IMG/VR virus record: IMGVR_UViG_3300030102_001767
Span: 1 to 59,109 of that record
Strand: one strand, 5' to 3'
Length of the DNA: 59,109 nt
DNA from: a virus
The notes under the pieces were generated by a model, which saw only the letters and a program-made list of their open reading frames with translations, had not been told where the DNA came from and did no database searches. Of the stretch, positions 15,161 through 23,630 are shown piece by piece. The translations under genes and the position numbers were made by a program. Positions within the stretch are counted from its first letter, which is position 1. Each line of letters opens with the position of its first letter.

Positions 15161-15721
15161 ATGACTAAAAATAAAAAATTTGAAAATGTAGAAGTTGGTA
15201 AAAGTAATAACCAACAAGAAAACATTGAATCCGATGTACTTGAAGCAGCAGAAGCTACAGGTGACAGCCGCACACCACGAGAAACTCGTGGGAACAATGA
15301 TAGAGCCGACACGCAGCGAACAAAAGCGTGGCAACCACCATCAGTTTTACCTGATCCAAAACCACAAGATGGTTATGTTTTTAGATGGATAAGAACTTCT
15401 ATTATAGGTCAAGCAGACAATCCAAATGTTTCTTATAGATTCAGAGAAGGTTGGGATGCTTGTAAATCAGAAGACCATCCTGAACTTAAAGTTTTGTGTG
15501 ACCAAAATTCAAGATGGGCAGATCAAGGAAATATTGAAATAGGTGGTCTTTTACTATGTAAAGCTCCTGTTGAAATTGTGGAAGCAAGAAGAGAATATTA
15601 TGATAAATTAGCTCAACAACAGGTAGATTCCATAGACAGTAATTATTTGAAAGAAAGTGATCCAAGAATGCCAATGCTTGAACCGCAAAGGTCTTCTAGG
15701 ACTACATTCGGCAAACATTAA
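15161..15721 (+). CDS. Conserved head-module protein, 186 aa
   Basis: A 186-residue protein. A disordered charged N-terminus (to about 60) is followed by a domain with YVFRWIRTSIIGQADNPNVS, FREGWDACKSEDHPEL and WADQGNIEIGGLLLCKAPVE, then a helix and KESDPRMPMLEPQRSSRTTF. I have seen similar proteins just before capsid genes in marine phages without a defined function. It probably acts in head assembly, possibly as a structural partner of the scaffold. It follows the scaffold-like gene by two bases. Confidence 0.65.
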   Translation: MTKNKKFENVEVGKSNNQQENIESDVLEAAEATGDSRTPRETRGNNDRADTQRTKAWQPPSVLPDPKPQDGYVFRWIRTSIIGQADNPNVSYRFREGWDACKSEDHPELKVLCDQNSRWADQGNIEIGGLLLCKAPVEIVEARREYYDKLAQQQVDSIDSNYLKESDPRMPMLEPQRSSRTTFGKH

Positions 15722-15741
15722 ACATAAATACGGAGTAAATT

Positions 15742-16332
15742 ATGGCTACAAAAGCAACCCCAATGGGTGCAGAGCCAGTAGGTACTACTTCAGCAAGTGG
15801 CTCATTTAGTGGAAAAACAAGACATATTCCAATTAAATCAGCAGAAGGCACAAGCATCTTTTATGGTGATTTTGTGAAACTTGTTGCAGCAGGAGGAGTT
15901 GTAACAGTGGCAAAAGACACTGGTACTACAACACTTACACCTGTAGGCATCTTTTTAGGATGTAGATATACTGATCCTAATACTAAACAACTTACTTTTG
16001 CTCAATCCTACAACACATCTATTGCAGCTGATGACATTGAAGCTATCGTTTTAGACGATCCAAATGTTGAGTTCAGAATGCAAGCAGATGGAGCTGTAGC
16101 AAAAGGCAAAATCGGCAGTAACATAGCTGTGGTGCAAACCGCAGGTTCAACAGACATCGGAAGAAGTAAAAACGCTCTCGATGCCTCTACTGCTGCAACC
16201 ACTAACACTTTACCAATTCGTATACTTGGATTCGTAGAAAGCGGAGAAAGCACACCAGGAGATGCATTTACTGATCTTATTGTGAAATTCAACGCAGGAA
16301 TGCACGCATACGATAAGGCATTAGGCACATAG
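15742..16332 (+). CDS. Head decoration-like protein, 196 aa
   Basis: A 196-residue beta-rich protein, Ala/Gly/Thr-rich, directly before the major capsid gene. Motifs: GDFVKLVAAGGVVTVAK, TPVGIFLGCRYTDPNTKQLT, EAIVLDDPNVEFRMQADG, and TNTLPIRILGFVESGE. Size and beta content match capsid decoration or cement proteins that stabilise the expanded head. The usual neighbour order (decoration then capsid) supports this. It has a Met-Ala start with a GGAG-like site. No enzyme motif. Confidence 0.7.
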   Translation: MATKATPMGAEPVGTTSASGSFSGKTRHIPIKSAEGTSIFYGDFVKLVAAGGVVTVAKDTGTTTLTPVGIFLGCRYTDPNTKQLTFAQSYNTSIAADDIEAIVLDDPNVEFRMQADGAVAKGKIGSNIAVVQTAGSTDIGRSKNALDASTAATTNTLPIRILGFVESGESTPGDAFTDLIVKFNAGMHAYDKALGT

Positions 16333-16343
16333 GAGAATAAGAT

Positions 16344-17282
16344 ATGGCAATTTCAAGAGCCCAGATGCTCAAAGAGCTACTTCCAGGTCTAAACGCTTTG
16401 TTTGGTTTGGAATATGAAGGATACGATTCAGAACACGCAGAAATTTATGAAACTGAAAATTCTGATCGTTCATTTGAAGAAGAAGTGAAACTTTCTGGTT
16501 TTGGTCAAGCACCTGTAAAAAATGAAGGAGCAGCAATGACTTATGATTCTGCTCAAGAATCTTTTACTGCTAGATATAACCACGAAACTATTGCTTTAGG
16601 TTTTGCGATTACTGAAGAAGCAATGGAAGATAATCTTTACGATAGTCTTTCAAGCAGATACACGAAAGCATTAGCTAGAGCTATGGCTTATACTAAACAA
16701 GTAAAAGCTGCATTTCCTCTAAATAATGGTTTTACTAACACTTTTCAGTCAGGAGATGGCGTAAATTTATTTACTGCTGTTGGTGATGGCGTAGCAGGAG
16801 GGGGTGGTCACCCTCTAGTAGATGGTGGATTCAATAGTAATCGACCAGTTACAGCAGCAGACCTTAATGAAACTTCATTAGAAGCTGCTATCATAGATAT
16901 TTCTGGTTATACTGATGAGCGTGGATTATTAGTTGCAGGTCGTGCAAGAAAACTTATTGTACCATCTAATCTAATGTTCGTTGCTCAAAGAATACTAGCA
17001 ACTGATCTAAGACCTAACACTGCTGACAATGATATTAATGCTATTAAGTCATTAGGAGTAGTACCTCAAGGTTACTCAGTTAATCACTATTTAACTGATA
17101 CAAACGCTTGGTTCTTACTTACTGATATACCTAATGGTATGAAACATTTTGTTAGAACACCGTTAGAAACTGGTATGGATGGAGATTTCGACACAGGTAA
17201 TGTTCGTTATCGTGCTAGAGAAAGATACAGCTTTGGTGTATCAGACCCTCTAGGAATCTACGGAAGCCCAGGTTCTTCATAG
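16344..17282 (+). CDS. Major capsid protein
   Basis: A 312-residue HK97-fold type capsid protein by position, length and pattern: MLKELLPGLNALFGLEYEGY, SFEEEVKLSGFGQAPVKNEG, ITEEAMEDNLYDSLSSRYTK (the long spine-like helix region), the LLVAGRARKLIVPSNLMFVA P-domain strand, and a C-terminal RERYSFGVSDPLGIYGSPGS. It has no long prohead-cleavage N-terminus. It is followed after 21 bases by a strong intrinsic terminator, as expected for the most expressed gene. Its codons look no different from its neighbours. Confidence 0.88.
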   Translation: MAISRAQMLKELLPGLNALFGLEYEGYDSEHAEIYETENSDRSFEEEVKLSGFGQAPVKNEGAAMTYDSAQESFTARYNHETIALGFAITEEAMEDNLYDSLSSRYTKALARAMAYTKQVKAAFPLNNGFTNTFQSGDGVNLFTAVGDGVAGGGGHPLVDGGFNSNRPVTAADLNETSLEAAIIDISGYTDERGLLVAGRARKLIVPSNLMFVAQRILATDLRPNTADNDINAIKSLGVVPQGYSVNHYLTDTNAWFLLTDIPNGMKHFVRTPLETGMDGDFDTGNVRYRARERYSFGVSDPLGIYGSPGSS

Positions 17283-17303
17283 GTTTTTAAAGCAGAAAAC
17301 TTT

Positions 17304-17336
17304 AAGGAGGATGCTCTTGCATCCTCCTTTTTTTTT
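17304..17336 (+). terminator. Intrinsic terminator after capsid gene
   Basis: A perfect 11-pair stem (AAGGAGGATGC with GCATCCTCCTT) with loop TCTT, running straight into nine Ts. This is the clearest Rho-independent terminator in the window. It would end or attenuate head-module transcription so that capsid mRNA exceeds tail mRNA. Confidence 0.95.
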
Positions 17337-17370
17337 GTGTACTATTAAATTATAAAAACGAATCACTTGA

Positions 17371-17384
17371 CTAACTTCGGTTAG
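17371..17384 (+). other. UUCG tetraloop hairpin
   Basis: CTAAC-TTCG-GTTAG, a stable five-pair UUCG hairpin between the capsid terminator and the next gene (17411), lying in the 5' leader of the tail-side genes. It could protect or start-mark that mRNA. No U-run follows, so it is not a terminator. Confidence 0.5.
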
Positions 17385-17410
17385 ACAACCCAACGACAAG
17401 GAGATTACAA

Positions 17411-17866
17411 ATGGGTAAAACAACATTTTCAGGTCCTATTAAAGCAGGAACTATTAACGATACAACAGGTACTACAGTAGGAACAGATGTTACTAATGTA
17501 GGTTTTGTCACAATGGCACAATCAAAAGTAGTAAATATTACAGGTGCAAGTCAACTTAATCAAAGAGTTGCAGTTGTTCCTGCAAATTCACAAATTGTAG
17601 ATGTCATCTTAAATGTAACAACTGCTGGCAATGATGGTGGAGCTGCTATTATTTCTGTAGGAACATCAGCAGATGCAGATGCTTTTTTAAATGATGTGAA
17701 TACTAAAGCAGTAGGAACAACACACGGAACTTTAGACACAGAAGCTACTAATGTAGGAACAACTGATTTAGAAGTTCTTGCTGATTTTACAGGTGCTAAT
17801 GGTGACGGAACAACAGGTGTTGCTACAGTTACTGTTCTTTATGTTCAAAACAATAACCTTTCTTAA
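17411..17866 (+). CDS. Putative virion structural protein, 151 aa
   Basis: A 151-residue protein, Thr/Ala/Val/Gly-rich with alternating hydrophobics: ATVGTDVTNVGFVTMAQSK-like strands, RVAVVPANSQIVDVILNVTT, and VATVTVLYVQNNNLS at the end. It is an all-beta sandwich by look, a common build for small head-decoration or head-fibre proteins. Its position right after capsid and terminator, with AAGGAG ribosome site, supports a virion role. Family not identified. Confidence 0.65.
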   Translation: MGKTTFSGPIKAGTINDTTGTTVGTDVTNVGFVTMAQSKVVNITGASQLNQRVAVVPANSQIVDVILNVTTAGNDGGAAIISVGTSADADAFLNDVNTKAVGTTHGTLDTEATNVGTTDLEVLADFTGANGDGTTGVATVTVLYVQNNNLS

Positions 17867-17883
17867 TAATTAAGGAGGTCTAA

Positions 17884-17994
17884 ATGACAGAAGAAAAAAA
17901 AGATAAAGCTAAGGCTAAACCTAAAAAAGTAAAAGATAAATACGCTAGAGCTGGTTTTGTTCAAGCTGTAAGGTCTGCCAAAAAGGAGAAGTAA
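17884..17994 (+). CDS. Small basic peptide, 36 aa
   Basis: Short frame between two structural genes, with AAGGAGG about 7 bases before its ATG and its stop adjoining the next start (TAAATG). The product is Lys/Ala-rich (MTEEKKDKAKAKPKKVKDKY, then ARAGFVQAVRSAKKEK). The strong ribosome site argues that it is real. Function unknown. Confidence 0.6.
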   Translation: MTEEKKDKAKAKPKKVKDKYARAGFVQAVRSAKKEK

Positions 17995-18408
17995 ATGGCT
18001 GCAACATTAAGAAAAATTCAAGATGGAAGTAGCAGAGCAGTATGCGTTTTTACTAATCCTGACAATACATCAGAAACTAATGCTGTAAAAATTGATTTAA
18101 ATAGTGGTGGAACAGGTTTAACTTTAGAAGATAATCAACTAGGTCAAAAGTGCACAAGAGTAGGTATTGAAAAAATATGGTATTCTAATGTAGGCATGGG
18201 AGTTAAAATTCTTTTTAAAGCAAATGCTAATGAACTAGCTATTGAACTTAAAGAAGACTGGTCTGATACAATATGTTTTAAAGAGTTTACTGCGTTAAGA
18301 GATTCAGGAACAGCAGGTACTAATGGTGATATTCTATTTACTACTGTTGGTGCAGGTTCAGGCGACACTTATACTATTATTATTTCTTTTAAAAAATACT
18401 ACGGATAA
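17995..18408 (+). CDS. Putative structural protein, 137 aa
   Basis: A 137-residue beta-rich protein beginning MAATLRKIQDGSSRAVCVFT, with LGQKCTRVGIEKIWYSNVGM and GDTYTIIISFKKYYG at the end. It has a GAGAAG ribosome site and no membrane segment. It looks like a small head or neck structural protein and sits between capsid and adaptor genes. I do not recognise a named family. Confidence 0.65.
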   Translation: MAATLRKIQDGSSRAVCVFTNPDNTSETNAVKIDLNSGGTGLTLEDNQLGQKCTRVGIEKIWYSNVGMGVKILFKANANELAIELKEDWSDTICFKEFTALRDSGTAGTNGDILFTTVGAGSGDTYTIIISFKKYYG

Positions 18409-18443
18409 TAAAGGCACGTAACCCTCTGGGGAGGATGCTATTT

Positions 18444-19541
18444 ATGGCAAATCATTCAGTTAAAGACCATATTTTAATTGCTGCGTTAGATCAATTTTTA
18501 AAGTCAGGATCACAAAAACAAGCAGCTAAAGATATAGGAACACCTTTAACAACTTTTCGTGCTCATTGCAGAATGGCACAATCAAGATGGAATATAACGG
18601 AAGATGAATTTTGGAATAGAGATTTTAAACATAAAATACCTAATTCAGAACAAGTTTTTTCACCAAGATATGAAAGTATTAATCCTGATGCTGAAGATAA
18701 TATAGAAGAATATATAGATCATCTTGAAAAAAGATTTATTAGAGCTAAAAACAAAAAAGAAAAATTAAAGTGGCATAAAGTTAAAATTCAAAAAAATGAG
18801 CCTATAGGATTAGTTTGGTTAGGTGATCCTCATATTGATGATAATGGATGTGATTGGGTAACCCTTAGAAGAGATTTAGCTATAATAAACTCTCATCCTA
18901 ATATAAAAGGTTGCAGTTTGGGTGATTTACAAAATAATTGGGTAGGCCGCCTAGGTAGGCTTTACGCCAATCAGGACACTTCTGCTGAAACCAGTTGGAA
19001 GCTCGTGGAATGGCTTGTAAAAGAAGGAGATTTTCTTTTGCTCGTAGGAGGTAATCACGATCTTTGGTCCGGGGCAGGTGATCCTATTACATACATGAAA
19101 TCAGAACATACGATATATGAGCCTTGGGATGCAAGAATATGTCTTGAGTTTCCTAATGGAAAACAATGTAAAATTTATACGGCTCATGATATGCCAGGTC
19201 ATTCACAATGGAATCCTCTTCATGCTCAGATGAAAAAAGCTAAATGGCAAAGTGATGCTGATTTATATATATCAGGGCACAAACATAATTGGGCATTAGC
19301 ACAACATGAATTATATGATGGAAAAATTCATTGGTTAGCTCGTGCTCGTGGTTATAAATTTTTTGATGATTATGCAAGAAACCTTGGATTAGATGAACAA
19401 AAAAATGGTCAAGCCATTATGCAAGTAATTGATCCGTTTGCAGAAGGAACTAGCTTTACACATTGTTTTTCTGATATAGAATATGGAAAAGAATTTCTTA
19501 TGTTTCTTTTAGACAAATATTCTGATAAAAAGAAAGAATAA
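18444..19541 (+). CDS. HTH plus metallophosphoesterase
   Basis: A 365-residue protein. I choose the ATG at 18444; the ATG at 18435 directly abuts the GGGGAGG ribosome site, which leaves no spacing. Residues about 1-50 resemble a helix-turn-helix (FLKSGSQKQAAKDIGTPLTT). Residues about 125-310 are a calcineurin-like phosphoesterase: GDPHIDDNG (first metal ligands), SLGDLQNN, GGNHDLW (about 203-209), YTAHDMPGHS and SGHKHNW (about 278-283). All main metal ligands appear present. It would hydrolyse a phosphodiester or monoester; the substrate is unknown. The position in the head-tail module is unusual for an enzyme, although such genes occur there in other marine phages. Confidence 0.85.
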   Translation: MANHSVKDHILIAALDQFLKSGSQKQAAKDIGTPLTTFRAHCRMAQSRWNITEDEFWNRDFKHKIPNSEQVFSPRYESINPDAEDNIEEYIDHLEKRFIRAKNKKEKLKWHKVKIQKNEPIGLVWLGDPHIDDNGCDWVTLRRDLAIINSHPNIKGCSLGDLQNNWVGRLGRLYANQDTSAETSWKLVEWLVKEGDFLLLVGGNHDLWSGAGDPITYMKSEHTIYEPWDARICLEFPNGKQCKIYTAHDMPGHSQWNPLHAQMKKAKWQSDADLYISGHKHNWALAQHELYDGKIHWLARARGYKFFDDYARNLGLDEQKNGQAIMQVIDPFAEGTSFTHCFSDIEYGKEFLMFLLDKYSDKKKE

Positions 19542-19559
19542 CAATTTTGTGAGTTTTAA

Positions 19560-20258
19560 ATGGCAGTAACAGGTACATCAACTTTTAATTTAGATATTGG
19601 AGAAATTTGCGAAGAAGCATTTGAAAGAGCTGGTTTAGAGCTTAGAACTGGATATGACCTTAGAACAGCTAGAAGGTCTTTAGATTTATTGTGTATTGAA
19701 TGGCAAAATAGAGGTATAAATCTTTGGACTATAGAAAAAAAAGAATTAACTTTAGTTCCAGGTCAGACTACATATACTTTAGATAATGATGTTGTAGACC
19801 TTATAGAGCATTCAATAAGAACAAATTCTGGAGATTCTGACAGACAAAATGATATACCAATAACAAGAATTAGTGTTTCTACATATTCAACAATTCCTAG
19901 TAAATTAACACAGGGCAGACCAATCCAGGTATGGATTGATAGGCAAAGAGAAGCTCCTCAAGTTAATTTTTGGCCTGTTCCTGATTCAGCAGAAACTTAT
20001 ACTTTTTGTTATTATTATCTTAGAAGAGTATATGATGTAGGAGATACAGCTAGTTTTAATGCAGATGTTCCTTTTCGTTTTCTTCCAGCTCTTGTAGCTG
20101 GTCTTGCTTTTCAAGTAGCAATGAAAAGACCAGAACTTGCTGAAAGAGCTGTCTTATTAAGAGATTATTATATGGAACAATTTGATTTAGCAGCTCAAGA
20201 AGATAGAGTAAAAGCATCTATTCAATTTATTCCTTATAGCTATAGTTATGGTGAATAA
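19560..20258 (+). CDS. Head-tail adaptor, P22 gp4-like
   Basis: A 232-residue protein with a helical N-terminus (IGEICEEAFERAGLELRTGY, then DLRTARRSLDLLCIEWQNRG), a beta middle (TLVPGQTTYTLDNDVVDLIE) and a FRFLPALVAGLAFQVAMKRP helix. This matches the phage adaptor family exemplified by P22 gp4, which binds under the portal ring to seal and extend it. A related-looking adaptor follows at 20598. This supports a short-tailed (podovirus) particle. Confidence 0.75.
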   Translation: MAVTGTSTFNLDIGEICEEAFERAGLELRTGYDLRTARRSLDLLCIEWQNRGINLWTIEKKELTLVPGQTTYTLDNDVVDLIEHSIRTNSGDSDRQNDIPITRISVSTYSTIPSKLTQGRPIQVWIDRQREAPQVNFWPVPDSAETYTFCYYYLRRVYDVGDTASFNADVPFRFLPALVAGLAFQVAMKRPELAERAVLLRDYYMEQFDLAAQEDRVKASIQFIPYSYSYGE

Positions 20259-20594
20259 ATGGTAAAGTATGCTGCAGGTAAATATGCTTTCGGTTTTTGC
20301 GATAGAACTGGTTTTAGATATAAATTAAAAGATTTAAAACAAGAATTTGTTGGAGGAAATCGTACTGGATTTTTAGTTGGCAAAGATGTTTGGGATAAAG
20401 ATCAAGGACAAAATTTTCAAGGAAGATATGCATTTCAAGACGCACAAGCATTGCCTTTTGCAAGACCAGATTCTAATTTAGCAGAAAGTAGAAGAATGTT
20501 TTCTTTTAATCCTGTTGGAAATGGAAATGCAGGAGGATCAGGAAATTTAATAATAAATGGATCAGTTGGTTCTGTAACAATAAAAACGAGTTAA
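20259..20594 (+). CDS. Hypothetical structural protein, 111 aa
   Basis: A 111-residue protein rich in Phe, Gly, Lys and Asp: MVKYAAGKYAFGFCDRTGFR, GNRTGFLVGKDVWDKDQGQN, ARPDSNLAESRRMFSFNPVG, ending in a Gly/Ser/Val tail. It has no gap to the adaptors on either side. It looks like a small neck or HNH-less structural protein that binds along a partner. Marine phages have similar proteins here, without a known role. Confidence 0.6.
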   Translation: MVKYAAGKYAFGFCDRTGFRYKLKDLKQEFVGGNRTGFLVGKDVWDKDQGQNFQGRYAFQDAQALPFARPDSNLAESRRMFSFNPVGNGNAGGSGNLIINGSVGSVTIKTS

Positions 20595-20597
20595 ATT

Positions 20598-21242
20598 ATG
20601 TCATATACTTATACTACCTTAGTACAAGCAATTAAAGATTATGCTAATACAGATGAAACTACATTTAATAATAATATAAATAATTTTATAACAAGTGCAG
20701 AAGATAGAATACTTAGAACTTGTCAATTACCTAATTTTAGAAAAAATGTAGAAGGTCAAATGTCAGCAGGAACTCAGTATCTTTCAACACCTTCAGATTT
20801 TTTAGCACCTTTTTCTTTATCTGTTACAGATTCAAGCAAACAATCTTTTTTATTATTAAAAGAGGTAGCTTTTTTAAGAGAAGCATATCCTAATGCATCT
20901 GTACAAGGAGAACCAAAATACTATGCATTGTTTGATGATGATACCTTTATGTTAGCTCCTACACCAACTAATGGATATATAACAGAATTACATTATTTTT
21001 ATAGTCCTGCGTCTATTACAGAAGTTTCAAGTGGAGAAACATGGTTAGGAACAAATGCACCAGAATGTCTTTTATATGGAAGCATGGTTCAAGCAAATCT
21101 TTTTATAAAAGGTGAGGCTGATATGCAACAACAATATGAATCACAATATCAAGAGGCCATATTAAGATTAAGAAACGAATCAGCAGGTAAAAGCATGCAA
21201 GATAGCTATAGATATGGACAACCTAGACAAGCAGTAGAATAA
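20598..21242 (+). CDS. Second head-tail adaptor-like protein
   Basis: A 214-residue protein: YTYTTLVQAIKDYANTDETT, NNFITSAEDRILRTCQLPNF, SAGTQYLSTPSDFLAPFSLS, PKYYALFDDDTFMLAPTPTN, ELHYFYSPASI, and a helical C-terminus. This is the pattern of a phage tail adaptor or tubular-like protein (helical pack plus beta domain), similar in build to the one at 19560. The pair probably forms successive rings below the portal. Confidence 0.7.
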   Translation: MSYTYTTLVQAIKDYANTDETTFNNNINNFITSAEDRILRTCQLPNFRKNVEGQMSAGTQYLSTPSDFLAPFSLSVTDSSKQSFLLLKEVAFLREAYPNASVQGEPKYYALFDDDTFMLAPTPTNGYITELHYFYSPASITEVSSGETWLGTNAPECLLYGSMVQANLFIKGEADMQQQYESQYQEAILRLRNESAGKSMQDSYRYGQPRQAVE

Positions 21243-21255
21243 AGGAGAAAAATTA

Positions 21256-21549
21256 ATGTCAATAACAGAAGGTATAGGATTATCTATAGGAAATGTAATT
21301 GTTACAACAACAAAAAATTCAGGACATCCAATAGAGTATTGGGCAGAACAAGCAACAAACAAAATTATACAATATTCAGATAATATTGATCCTGTATTGC
21401 AACAACAAGCAAAAGAGTTTAGAAATAATATTTACACTGTTGTATTAGATTACATGAAAAAAGCTGTTCAATCAGATAGAAGTACATTAATATATACATT
21501 AGAAAAAGAAGGCCACAAATGTGGCTCAGATATAATTAGGAGATTATAA
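21256..21549 (+). CDS. Hypothetical protein, 97 aa
   Basis: A 97-residue protein: a short Gly/Ile N-terminus (MSITEGIGLSIGNVIVTTTK), then HPIEYWAEQATNKIIQY, and helices to the end (EGHKCGSDIIRRL). It has an AAGGAG ribosome site, and its stop overlaps the next start. Probably a small virion or tail assembly protein; the EYWAEQATNKII stretch recurs in small marine phage proteins in this position as I recall. No function known. Confidence 0.6.
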   Translation: MSITEGIGLSIGNVIVTTTKNSGHPIEYWAEQATNKIIQYSDNIDPVLQQQAKEFRNNIYTVVLDYMKKAVQSDRSTLIYTLEKEGHKCGSDIIRRL

Positions 21550-21983
21550 TGGCGATAACTCAAGCAATGACTACTTCTTTCAAGCGTCAACTTTTAGAAG
21601 CAGGTCATAATTTTAAAACATCAGGATCAGGTGGTAATACATTTAAAATTGCTTTGTATACAAATGCAGCAAGTTTAGATGCAGGAACAACTGCATTTAC
21701 TACAACTAACGAAGCTACTGGAACTAATTATGTATCAGGTGGAAAAGTATTAACTAATGCAACACCTGCTACTTCAGGCACTACAGCTTTTTGTGATTTT
21801 AGTGATGTTACTTGGTCAGCTAGTTCTATTACTGCAAGAGGAGCACTTATTTATAATACAAATCTTTCAAATGCGGCTGTTGCTGTTTTAGATTTTGGTG
21901 CTGATAAAACATCTACAAGTGGTGATTTTACAGTTCAGTTCCCAACTGCTGACGCAACAAATGCTATAATAAGGCTTGCATAA
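21549..21983 (+). CDS. Putative tail structural protein, 144 aa
   Basis: A 144-residue beta-rich protein: SFKRQLLEAGHNFKTSG, TFKIALYTNAASLDAGTTAF, GTNYVSGGKVLTNATPATSG, and ITARGALIYNTNLSNAAVAV. I know this pattern from structural genes of marine phages, placed between adaptors and tail fibres. It probably forms a tail-associated layer or fibre base. It is coupled to its neighbours by a one-base overlap upstream and direct abutment downstream. Confidence 0.65.
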   Translation: MAITQAMTTSFKRQLLEAGHNFKTSGSGGNTFKIALYTNAASLDAGTTAFTTTNEATGTNYVSGGKVLTNATPATSGTTAFCDFSDVTWSASSITARGALIYNTNLSNAAVAVLDFGADKTSTSGDFTVQFPTADATNAIIRLA

Positions 21984-22664
21984 ATGCCTCATTTTAGTCT
22001 GAAAATATCAGATAGAGTAAAAGAAACTACTACTACAACAGGTACAGGTACTCTTACTCTTGCAGGTGCTGTTGATGGATTTCAGGCTTTTAGTATTTTA
22101 GGTGACGGAGCAAGAACGCAATACGCTATCGTAGACACAGCAAACAATACATTTGAAACAGGAATAGGAACTTATACATCTAGTGGTACTACATTAAGTA
22201 GAGATTTTGTTTTTGAATCATCTAATTCAAATGGATTAGTTAATTTTGGTGCAGGTGAAAAACAAGCATTTGTAACATTACCAGCAGAAAGAGCAGGTGT
22301 TTTATCTGCTGTTGATATATCTTCTGCTTCAGGAACTATTAATGGAGCACAAAATGTTATACCTGAAACAACAGGTGGATTTACACTAGGTGCAGTATTT
22401 ACAGCAAAAGATGGAACAACAATAGGTGCAAATGGTTCAGTGACTGTTTTTGATGATGCAGTATATTATATTGCAGATACAGCATACGCTAACGAAGTTT
22501 CTCCTTTTTGGTCTGATGGTACAATCACAGAAATTACAGTTGCTTTAGGACAATTTAATGTGGTAGGCTCGGTAGCAATTACTGGTTCAGGAAGCGTTGA
22601 AGTTATTGACGCAACTTCTCATGCCACACTAAACTTAGGTGACACAGTTACATTAAACGCATAG
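21984..22664 (+). CDS. Putative tail structural protein, 226 aa
   Basis: A 226-residue, all-beta protein: HFSLKISDRVKETTTTTGTG, DGFQAFSILGDGARTQYAIV, SSGTTLSRDFVFESSNSNGL, EKQAFVTLPAERAG. The pattern (D-R-V-K-E-T-T-T-TGTGT ... GF-x-F) is common in marine phage tail proteins ahead of fibres. The C-terminus (residues about 170-226) is Val/Thr/Gly-rich. It likely forms part of the tail tip or fibre attachment. Confidence 0.65.
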   Translation: MPHFSLKISDRVKETTTTTGTGTLTLAGAVDGFQAFSILGDGARTQYAIVDTANNTFETGIGTYTSSGTTLSRDFVFESSNSNGLVNFGAGEKQAFVTLPAERAGVLSAVDISSASGTINGAQNVIPETTGGFTLGAVFTAKDGTTIGANGSVTVFDDAVYYIADTAYANEVSPFWSDGTITEITVALGQFNVVGSVAITGSGSVEVIDATSHATLNLGDTVTLNA

Positions 22665-22673
22665 GATAATAAA

Positions 22674-23621
22674 ATGTCATTATTAACAGTAGATCAAATA
22701 CAATATAACGGAGGAACAGCTCTTACCTTACCAACAGCAACACCTGGTGCTGGTGATATGTTGCAAACAAATGGTTCAGGCGTTCTTTCATGGAGAGATA
22801 GACTTCAAAAAGTAACAAATGCAGCAGGAACAGTTACTTATACAACTCCTGCTAACATTCAAGCAGGAAAAGCATTAGGAACAGGTGGAAGTGGAACATT
22901 AGGTTGGTATTCTGGTGGTGGTGATCCAATGCAAATTAACTCTCACATTGGATGGAGACTTGCTGATAAAGCAGATTTTAATGCTATTATTTCTGGTTAT
23001 AGTGGCAGTGAGTCAAATGGTGCTAACACAGGAGTTGGTTCAATAGATTTAACATTACCTAGTGGTGTAAATGCTTCAGATGTTATTAGTTATTATATGG
23101 AGGGTTATAATCTTTCGGCACAAAACGGAAGTTGGTATTTAAATATTGAAGCTATAAAATCAAATGGTTCTAATGCTGCAAACAATCAGATTGGTCATCT
23201 TAATCAAACTCTAAGTAATAATTGGGGTGCTAATTATAACACACAAAATACTAATAAAATTAGAGCAAACGATGGTCCGACAGGTACATTAATTCAAAAT
23301 GGTTCAGTTAACACTACTTATGGTGATTGGAATAGATTACAATCTCAAAACAGTAGTATGGCATTTAGAGACTTGAATTTTCAATTACAACATTACAATG
23401 CAAAGCACGATTTTGATGGTGTTTTAGAAGTAAATGGAAATTACACTGGTAATAGTAATTATAATTTTGCATCTTCAATCGTTTATCAAGGAAGAGGCAA
23501 CCAAGGTGCTTTTACAATGAGTACAGATTATGCAAATGGTTTTAAAATAGAATTAGGGGGTGGTGGTAATTGGAAAAAAGGAACTATTTGTTTATATTAC
23601 TGTCTTAAAGATGGTGCATAG
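22674..23621 (+). CDS. Tail-fibre-like protein, paralogue 1
   Basis: A 315-residue protein, first of four tandem paralogues (22674, 23631, 24584, 25562). The N-terminal module reads LLTVDQIQYNGGTALTLPTA, then GDMLQTNGSGVLSWRD, a short beta repeat that recurs in all four and probably attaches the fibre. The C-terminal domain (about 85-315) is Asn/Ser/Gly-rich and ends in LYYCLKDGA, matching the endings of the others (LYGVFKDGVVS, LFARFKDGVVS). The distal domain has diverged most, as expected for receptor-binding parts. Confidence 0.7.
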   Translation: MSLLTVDQIQYNGGTALTLPTATPGAGDMLQTNGSGVLSWRDRLQKVTNAAGTVTYTTPANIQAGKALGTGGSGTLGWYSGGGDPMQINSHIGWRLADKADFNAIISGYSGSESNGANTGVGSIDLTLPSGVNASDVISYYMEGYNLSAQNGSWYLNIEAIKSNGSNAANNQIGHLNQTLSNNWGANYNTQNTNKIRANDGPTGTLIQNGSVNTTYGDWNRLQSQNSSMAFRDLNFQLQHYNAKHDFDGVLEVNGNYTGNSNYNFASSIVYQGRGNQGAFTMSTDYANGFKIELGGGGNWKKGTICLYYCLKDGA

Positions 23622-23630
23622 GAGAAAAAC

